Origin: JBFHNV01 sp965365655
Lineage (GTDB): Bacteria; Pseudomonadota; Gammaproteobacteria; HK1
Assembly: GCA_965365655.1 (NCBI GenBank)
Contig: CBDUCN010000194.1
Span: 1-10,178 of the forward strand
Reading direction: 5' to 3'
DNA length: 10,178 bases
The stretch's first letter is position 1. The number at the start of each line of letters is the position of its first letter. A program made the translations under genes and the position numbers. Below are positions 6,311 to 10,178 of the stretch, one piece after another. The notes below the pieces were generated by a model. It was not told the origin of the DNA. It searched no databases and saw only the letters and a list, made by a program, of their open reading frames with translations.

Positions 6311-6520
6311 CTACTTGCGCACCCGCTTGCGGCCGCGTTTGGTGCTCGTGTAGCCCAACTCCTTCTCGCGAATGGGACGCACCCCGGCGTCGCCGCCGAT
6401 GCCGGTCAGGCCGAGCGCACCGCCGCTGATCTCCTGGAGCTGCTCGTCGTTCAGCTCCCCGGCGGACTCCTTCTGCTTCTCGCCCGCGTTCTGGTCCTTC
6501 CTGCCAGGCTTCTTGGCCAT
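6311..6520 (-). CDS. Double-glycine-leader peptide, putative RiPP/bacteriocin precursor with an Arg/Lys-rich core
   Basis: The 69-residue product starts at ATG 6520, with AAGGAG nine bases upstream. Residues 1-20 are hydrophilic and Lys-rich. Residues 22-34 read ELNDEQLQEISGG, a textbook double-glycine leader of the type cleaved by C39 peptidase domains of export ABC transporters. The predicted 35-residue core begins ALGLTGIGGDAG and ends in a basic tail (TKRGRKRVRK). It has six Arg (48, 51, 62, 64, 66, 68), four Lys, one Tyr and no Cys, which argues against lanthipeptide or disulfide chemistry. The next gene on the strand encodes a pentein guanidine-modifying enzyme, so arginine modification is proposed. 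No C39 transporter is in the window, so export would depend on a gene elsewhere. It could instead be an unmodified cationic antimicrobial or signalling peptide. Confidence 0.8.
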   Translation of the reverse strand: MAKKPGRKDQNAGEKQKESAGELNDEQLQEISGGALGLTGIGGDAGVRPIREKELGYTSTKRGRKRVRK

Positions 6521-6677
6521 GATGTCGGTCTCCTTTTCGTGAGGCTCCCCAGCGGGCGCCGACAATCCAAGCGTAGCGCAGCGCGCGGCCGGCGCCGTGA
6601 CCTGCCGCAAGTCATGTCCGCGCTACCTGTCGGCTTCGACTTCTTCGTCTTTATCCATATTCCCGTGTCGGGTGCGG

Positions 6678-6702
6678 GACGGGGGCGCGACGCGCCCCCG
6701 TC
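6678..6702 (-). terminator. Strong hairpin downstream of the GlcG-like gene, likely terminator
   Basis: GACGGGGGCGCG-A-CGCGCCCCCGTC is a perfect 12-bp inverted repeat; allowing a realistic loop leaves a 10-bp stem with a 5-nt loop. It begins about 20 bp after the stop codon of the 6722-7567 gene and separates it from the precursor-peptide gene, implying separate transcription. No U-tract follows. Confidence 0.6.
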
Positions 6703-6721
6703 GGGGCTCATGCGACCGCGT

Positions 6722-7567
6722 TCACGGGCCAACCGGGAAGTCGATCGGCAGCAATGCCGCGGCATCCTTCTCGCCCGCGTCGTCGAGGCAGGTCGGGTGG
6801 CCGAAGCCGGACGGGCTCTCCGGGTTGCCGCCGGCATCGTCGACCAGGTCGAAGATGATGTTGTCCTGGCCCGGAGCGACGCCCGACAGCCCTGCGGGAA
6901 CGTTGTCCAGCCCCAGGCGGTCGCGCACCTTCCACGCCTGGATGTGATCGGCGCACGAGGTGTCGCCGCTCAGCCCAAGGCCGCCGATCCGGGTGCCCTC
7001 CGAGTCGTACAGGGCGAGGCCGCCACCGAACACGTTCACGCCGCCGATCCGGCGCCCGACCATCGGGTCGTTCGACTGCCCGTAGTGCGCCGGATTGCCG
7101 CGGTATGCGACGTCGGTGTCTACGGGGTTGCTGAACTGCAGGCCGAACAGGCTGCCGCCCGGCTGGGTCGCCGCCCACAAGTTCGCGGTGGACAGCGCGA
7201 GTCCGGGGATCGCGCCGCCGTCACCCGCAGACAGGCTGAGCGAGTTCGCGGTATTGGCCTTCTGGGCCGAGATCGCGCGGCTGGCCGGCCACTGCGCGTT
7301 ACGATCTCTGCCCGAGAACGTGACGGCGCACACGATCCCGTCCGCGTTGACGACGGTGGCCCACATGTCGTTCGCGAGACCTGTGTTGCCGGGCCCGACG
7401 ACTGCAGCCAGCGCGGTCGACAGCGCCGCGTGGCTCGGCAGGCCGGCGCACGCCGCGCCCTTGCCGCCCGCGGCCAGCGCCGGCGGAACCGACGCCAACG
7501 CCAGCAGCGCGGCGCCGGCCGCGCCGCGCCACACGCGGGTGATGCGCTTCGAATGGACTCGTGCCAT
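6722..7567 (-). CDS. Secreted GlcG/HbpS-like heme-binding protein
   Basis: The 281-residue product starts at ATG 7567 behind AGGGGAAAT. Residues 1-33 form a signal peptide (basic RITRVWRG, a hydrophobic stretch, then PALAA), indicating export to the periplasm or outside. The mature part matches the GlcG/HbpS family: MWATVVNADGIVCAVTFSG (68-86), an S-x-A-x-A-KA-x-TA stretch (96-107), GGVNVFGGGLALYD (175-188), and the motif SGDTSCADHIQAWKVR (200-215) that I associate with periplasmic heme-binding members. FGHPTC (255-260) follows near the C-terminus. Cys at 40, 80, 205 and 260 could form disulfides after export. HbpS-type proteins bind or degrade heme, but the function of this version is unproven. 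Hairpins flank the gene on both sides, so it is probably monocistronic, and I see no functional link to the peptide module. Confidence 0.85.
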   Translation of the reverse strand: MARVHSKRITRVWRGAAGAALLALASVPPALAAGGKGAACAGLPSHAALSTALAAVVGPGNTGLANDMWATVVNADGIVCAVTFSGRDRNAQWPASRAISAQKANTANSLSLSAGDGGAIPGLALSTANLWAATQPGGSLFGLQFSNPVDTDVAYRGNPAHYGQSNDPMVGRRIGGVNVFGGGLALYDSEGTRIGGLGLSGDTSCADHIQAWKVRDRLGLDNVPAGLSGVAPGQDNIIFDLVDDAGGNPESPSGFGHPTCLDDAGEKDAAALLPIDFPVGP

Positions 7568-7611
7568 GGTGATTTCCCCTGTGTTGTGAAACGGAACGTG
7601 GCCTGCATGCT

Positions 7612-7629
7612 GGCGGTCCGGAGACCGCC
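7612..7629 (-). promoter_or_regulatory. Leader hairpin with UNCG-type tetraloop before the GlcG-like gene
   Basis: On the minus strand the sequence is GGCGGTC-TCCG-GACCGCC: a perfect 7-bp stem with a UCCG loop closed by C-G, the arrangement that makes UNCG tetraloops unusually stable. It lies about 44 nt before the start codon, far enough to leave the ribosome-binding site free. It may stabilise the 5' end of the mRNA or act in regulation. Confidence 0.4.
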
Positions 7630-7702
7630 CGCCGTGTGCGGCAACGCCTCGGGAAAGCCCCCACGACAGACCGTCACGCTGCGCCGGTCCTGCCGCGCGC
7701 GA

Positions 7703-7720
7703 GTGGACGCACAGGTCCAC
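7703..7720. promoter_or_regulatory. Inverted repeat GTGGAC N6 GTCCAC, candidate operator
   Basis: Perfect 6-bp half-sites are separated by six bases, about 136 bp upstream of the GlcG-like start codon. The size and spacing suit a dimeric helix-turn-helix regulator, but no such gene is visible nearby and no consensus is recognised. Confidence 0.25.
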
Positions 7721-7819
7721 ACGGACGGCCGGACGAGGACCCGCGAGCGTGCGGGTTCCGTTCGACCTTGCGGACGGCGGCCGTGCAGCGTCTGCGCATC
7801 CTCCTCCGTGGATGCGCGA

Positions 7820-7839
7820 TGCGAGTGTGCACTATCGCA
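7820..7839. promoter_or_regulatory. 20-bp inverted repeat TGCGA N10 TCGCA, candidate operator
   Basis: The two 10-base halves match at eight of ten positions with no spacer, and the central GTGCAC is itself palindromic. The site lies about 250 bp upstream of the GlcG-like gene and about 175 bp past the 3' end of the 8015-8485 gene. No matching regulator is recognised. Confidence 0.25.
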
Positions 7840-8014
7840 CGCTGGCCGTGCGCGCGTCGGCGGCGCTTCGGCGCGGCTTGCTGCAGATCGAAACGGTGCC
7901 CGCTGGAGGGTGCGCGGCGGGCAGCGGCCTGAGTGTCGGAACATGCGTGTCTGACGGCACCTGCCGGGTCGGCAGTGCAGACGGTTCGGTGAAGTGTCGG
8001 AATTCGTCGTGACG

Positions 8015-8485
8015 TCAGCCGTTGCGTCTTCCGAGAACAAGGCTGGCGACAACACCGATCGCAGCTGCCGATGCCAGCAGGAGAAGCTTGCGCCGGCGCA
8101 TCTCTCTGGCGACATCTCTCCGTGCAGCGCGGCGTTCGCGAAACTTCCTGGTTCTTCTCTCCCAATCGTCAGCATCTCTGTACAACACCAGTCTCTCGCT
8201 ATACACGCCGGCATTCAGCCGCCGAGCGAGCGTGAACATGATCTCGACGAGTTCACGGTCGGGATCCTGCGCCTGGACGAATCCGCATGGAAGCATGCTC
8301 AGCCTTTGCCGTGGATTTCCGTCAAGATGAGCGAAATGAGAAGGTTCATGGCCTCTGCGCTTGCGTTCCGTCATCGTCAACCGTTGATCGTGAGCCGCCA
8401 GATCCCGTGCTTGTTCCAGCCACTCGGCATCATCGATAGGCTCCTCCCTGAAGCCGGGTCTGGCGATGTAGACGAAGTGGCTCAT
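8015..8485 (-). CDS. Hypothetical tail-anchored protein
   Basis: The 156-residue product is not one I recognise. Residues 1-130 are hydrophilic. They begin MSHFVYIARPGFREEPID with EW at 21-22, a layout seen in small uncharacterised proteobacterial proteins. A very basic stretch (RRTRKFRERRAARR, 110-123) precedes a single hydrophobic helix at 134-151 (LLLLASAAAIGVVASLVL) and a short GRRNG tail. This suggests a cytoplasmic domain anchored in the membrane by its C-terminus. The ribosome-binding site is weak (GAGGA about 14 bases before the ATG). Base composition is clearly lower in GC than the neighbours: one 60-base line counted by hand gave 55%, against 78% in the Ldh2 gene. This may indicate recent acquisition. 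The gene is probably real because the open frame persists in lower-GC DNA and ends in a plausible membrane helix. Confidence 0.65.
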   Translation of the reverse strand: MSHFVYIARPGFREEPIDDAEWLEQARDLAAHDQRLTMTERKRRGHEPSHFAHLDGNPRQRLSMLPCGFVQAQDPDRELVEIMFTLARRLNAGVYSERLVLYRDADDWERRTRKFRERRAARRDVAREMRRRKLLLLASAAAIGVVASLVLGRRNG

Positions 8486-8886
8486 GGGCGGCTGCCGTCC
8501 TCAGGGGCATGCGGCGCGAAGCGCGCAACGCTTTGCCGTGCGGGGTTGCCAGTTTACGGGCCAGGAAGATGGGTCCTTCACGGCCACCAGCGTGCCCGCC
8601 CCCTCGAGCGCGCTGCTCCTCGCGGCCGCCACTCGCGTGAAGCGCCGAGGGGCGCGGCACACGTCGGAGAGCGTGCCATCATCGGCAGGCCGACGCTGGC
8701 GGGTGGGTACAACGTTGCCGGCACACAGGGGCCGGGCTGCGTGCGGCACGTCACCCGTGCGGTGCTCCGCCGCCTGCCCGCCGGGCGGCGCCGCGCACCG
8801 GATGCTTCGCGGGCCGCGCGCATGCGTGCAGGGCCCCTCCGCGAACGCTAGCATCGCGCTTCCCCCGACCCACAGAGGACAGCACC
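8486..8886. other. Gene-free interval upstream of the HisD-like gene
   Basis: This 401-bp stretch separates the divergently transcribed hypothetical and HisD-like genes and must carry both promoters. It contains copy B of the dispersed repeat (8751-8849). It also holds a short plus-strand frame at 8568-8651 that resembles a damaged PEP-CTERM sorting tail. No intact protein is evident and no promoter could be assigned with confidence. Confidence 0.55.
8751..8849. repeat. Dispersed imperfect repeat of about 100 bp, copy B
   Basis: This copy pairs with 4538-4635 in the same window orientation. The last 37 or so bases (GGGCCG, GCGCATGCGTGCAG, GCGAACGC) are the best conserved, with one single-base gap, and the 5' part is diverged. 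The copy ends about 37 bp before the HisD-like start codon. Any promoter or operator role is inferred only from its position upstream of dehydrogenase genes in both places. Confidence 0.65.
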
Positions 8887-10178
8887 ATGGCGCGCTACCT
8901 GAAGACCGGCATCACCGACGAGGCGCGAGCCGACGCCGACAGCAAGGTTCGTGCGACGGTCGAAGCCATCATCGCCGACGTCGAGAAGCGCGGGGACGCT
9001 GCGGTGCGCGAGTACTCGCAGAAGTTCGACAAGTGGGCTCCGGGAGACTTCCGCCTGAGCCGCGAGCAGATCGATGGCTACTACGAGCAGGTGGGCGAGC
9101 GCGCGATCGAGGACATCAAGTTCGCGCAGGCGCAGATCCGGGGCTTCGCCGAGGTGCAGAAGGCGGCGCTGCGCGACGTCGAGGTGGAGACGCTGCCGGG
9201 CGTGGTGCTGGGGCACAGGAACATCCCGGTGAACAGCGTCGGCAGCTACGTGCCGGGCGGCAAGTATCCGATGGTCGCGTCCGCGCACATGAGCGTGGTG
9301 ACCGCGAAGGTCGCGGGCGTGAAGCGCATCGCGACCTGCGCGCCGCCGTACCAGGGCGGGCCGAACCCGGCCATCGTGGTCGCGCAGGATCTCGGCGGCG
9401 CCGACGAGATCTACTGCCTGGGCGGCGTGCAGGCCGTGGCCGCGATGGCGATCGGCACCGAGAGCATCGCGCAGGTGGACATGCTGGTGGGGCCGGGCAA
9501 CGCGTTCGTGGCCGAGGCCAAGCGCCAGCTGTTCGGGCGCGTGGGCATCGACCTGTTCGCCGGGCCTACCGAGACGCTGGTGATTGCCGACGACAGCGTC
9601 GACGGCGAGCTGTGCGCGGCGGATCTGCTGGGCCAGGCGGAGCACGGCCCGACGTCCCCGGCGATCCTGCTCACCGACTCCGAGCAGCTCGCGAAGGACA
9701 CCCTCGCCGAGGTCGAGCGCCAGCTCGGCATCCTGGAGACAGGCGAGACCGCGGGCCAGGCGTGGCGCGACCATGGCCAGGTGATCGTCGCCGACGACGT
9801 CGAGGAGATGGTGCGCATCGCCGACGCGATCGGCTCCGAGCACGTGCAGGTGATGACGCGCGACCCGCAGTACTTCCTCGACCACATGACCAACTACGGC
9901 GCGCTGTTCCTCGGCCCCGAGACCAACGTCTCCTACGGCGACAAGGTGATCGGCACCAACCACACCCTGCCGACGCGCAAGGCGTCGCGCTATACGGGCG
10001 GGCTGTGGGTCGGCAAGTTCATCAAGACCTGCACCTACCAGCGCATCAGCGAGGAGGCGTCGGTGAAGGTCGGCGAGTACTGCTCGCGGCTGTGCGCGCT
10101 CGAGCACTTCGCCGGGCACAAGGAGCAGGCGGACATCCGCCTGCGGCGCTACGCGGGGATGAACGTGCGCGGGCTGGA
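8887..10178 (+). CDS. HisD-superfamily dehydrogenase, sulfopropanediol 3-dehydrogenase (HpsN)-like, 3' end beyond the window
   Basis: The gene starts at ATG 8887 behind AGAGGA. It is open for 430 codons to the window edge, close to the expected full length, so few residues should be missing. It is a zinc-dependent, NAD-linked dehydrogenase of the histidinol dehydrogenase fold. The expected metal ligands are Q250 and H253 (GQAEHGP), D352 (SYGDK) and H411 (FAGHKEQ), and the catalytic pair is E318-H319 (SEHVQV). Segments such as NSVGSYVPGGKYPM (116-129), VGPGNAFVAEAKRQLFGRVG (201-220) and GTNHTLPT (356-363) agree with what I remember of HpsN, which oxidises (R)-2,3-dihydroxypropane-1-sulfonate to (R)-sulfolactate. 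Biosynthetic HisD is less likely because of SQKFDKW, TGGLWVGKFIKTCTYQR and the absence of other his genes. The substrate assignment is family-level recall; another polyol or amino-alcohol substrate is possible. Confidence 0.88.
   Translation, partial: MARYLKTGITDEARADADSKVRATVEAIIADVEKRGDAAVREYSQKFDKWAPGDFRLSREQIDGYYEQVGERAIEDIKFAQAQIRGFAEVQKAALRDVEVETLPGVVLGHRNIPVNSVGSYVPGGKYPMVASAHMSVVTAKVAGVKRIATCAPPYQGGPNPAIVVAQDLGGADEIYCLGGVQAVAAMAIGTESIAQVDMLVGPGNAFVAEAKRQLFGRVGIDLFAGPTETLVIADDSVDGELCAADLLGQAEHGPTSPAILLTDSEQLAKDTLAEVERQLGILETGETAGQAWRDHGQVIVADDVEEMVRIADAIGSEHVQVMTRDPQYFLDHMTNYGALFLGPETNVSYGDKVIGTNHTLPTRKASRYTGGLWVGKFIKTCTYQRISEEASVKVGEYCSRLCALEHFAGHKEQADIRLRRYAGMNVRGL

Larger units (their letters stand above)
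7568..8014. other. Gene-free interval upstream of the GlcG-like gene
   Basis: This 447-bp stretch shows no credible protein on either strand. It should contain the promoter of the GlcG-like gene. It carries four inverted repeats: 7612-7629 (7-bp stem), 7703-7720 (GTGGAC N6 GTCCAC), 7739-7756 (ACCCGC N6 GCGGGT) and 7820-7839 (20 bp, TGCGA N10 TCGCA). No clear -35/-10 pair could be assigned. Confidence 0.55.

Noticed and set aside
4740..6353. Plus-strand open frame of 537 codons
   Set aside because: It lies opposite the pentein gene and part of the peptide gene. The composition (Gln, Arg, Ala, His) and the lack of motifs mark it as a shadow.
6623..6658. 11-codon minus-strand frame (MDKDEEVEADR) upstream of the peptide gene
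   Set aside because: It is low in GC and starts with ATG, but lacks a ribosome-binding site and is too short to separate from chance.
8849..8854. TAGCAT as a -10 box for the HisD-like gene
   Set aside because: No acceptable -35 hexamer lies at the right distance, so it is not reported as a promoter.
8848..10119. Minus-strand open frame of 423 codons
   Set aside because: It is antisense to the HisD-like gene, which has all metal and catalytic residues. The His/Arg/Leu-rich translation is a shadow.
8887..10178. Biosynthetic histidinol dehydrogenase (hisD)
   Set aside because: Fold and ligands match, but the distinctive segments look like HpsN and there are no other his genes nearby.

Overview
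The window is very GC-rich (about 70% or more by eye). It carries Sec-type signal peptides with AxA cleavage sites, Shine-Dalgarno sequences before most genes and families common in proteobacteria. A high-GC Gram-negative bacterium, probably a proteobacterium, is the best guess; the genus cannot be read from the sequence. No rRNA, tRNA, CRISPR array, integrase or intact insertion sequence was found.

Layout. Positions 1-279 hold five 51-bp tandem repeats plus a partial sixth. On the minus strand follow a secreted cyclase-family metal-dependent hydrolase (309-1376), a C-terminal fragment of a malate/L-lactate dehydrogenase (1574-1819), an intact Ldh2-family dehydrogenase (2316-3431) of which the fragment is a diverged partial copy, and an SDR oxidoreductase (3694-4458). 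A frameshifted remnant resembling the C-terminal part of DehI-type haloacid dehalogenases lies on the plus strand at 1849-2126. It sits head-to-head with the Ldh2 fragment, and both have lost their 5' ends at the same junction.

A second minus-strand module holds a 69-residue peptide with a classical double-glycine leader and an Arg/Lys-rich core (6311-6520), followed by a pentein-superfamily guanidine-modifying enzyme (4830-6188). Together they suggest a RiPP-like system in which core arginines are deiminated to citrulline or otherwise modified at the guanidinium. This is the most interesting observation here, and it rests on inference from gene order and motifs. No transporter, C39 peptidase or immunity gene is visible in the window.

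The right side has a secreted GlcG/HbpS-like heme-binding protein (6722-7567, minus) with hairpins on both sides, a lower-GC tail-anchored hypothetical protein (8015-8485, minus), and a plus-strand HisD-superfamily dehydrogenase resembling sulfopropanediol 3-dehydrogenase HpsN (8887 to the window end). HpsN-like, SDR and Ldh2-family (ComC-like) enzymes could together oxidise a C3 sulfonate or another polyol/hydroxyacid, but they are not in one operon. An imperfect dispersed repeat of about 100 bp occurs in the intergenic regions upstream of both the SDR and the HisD-like gene.
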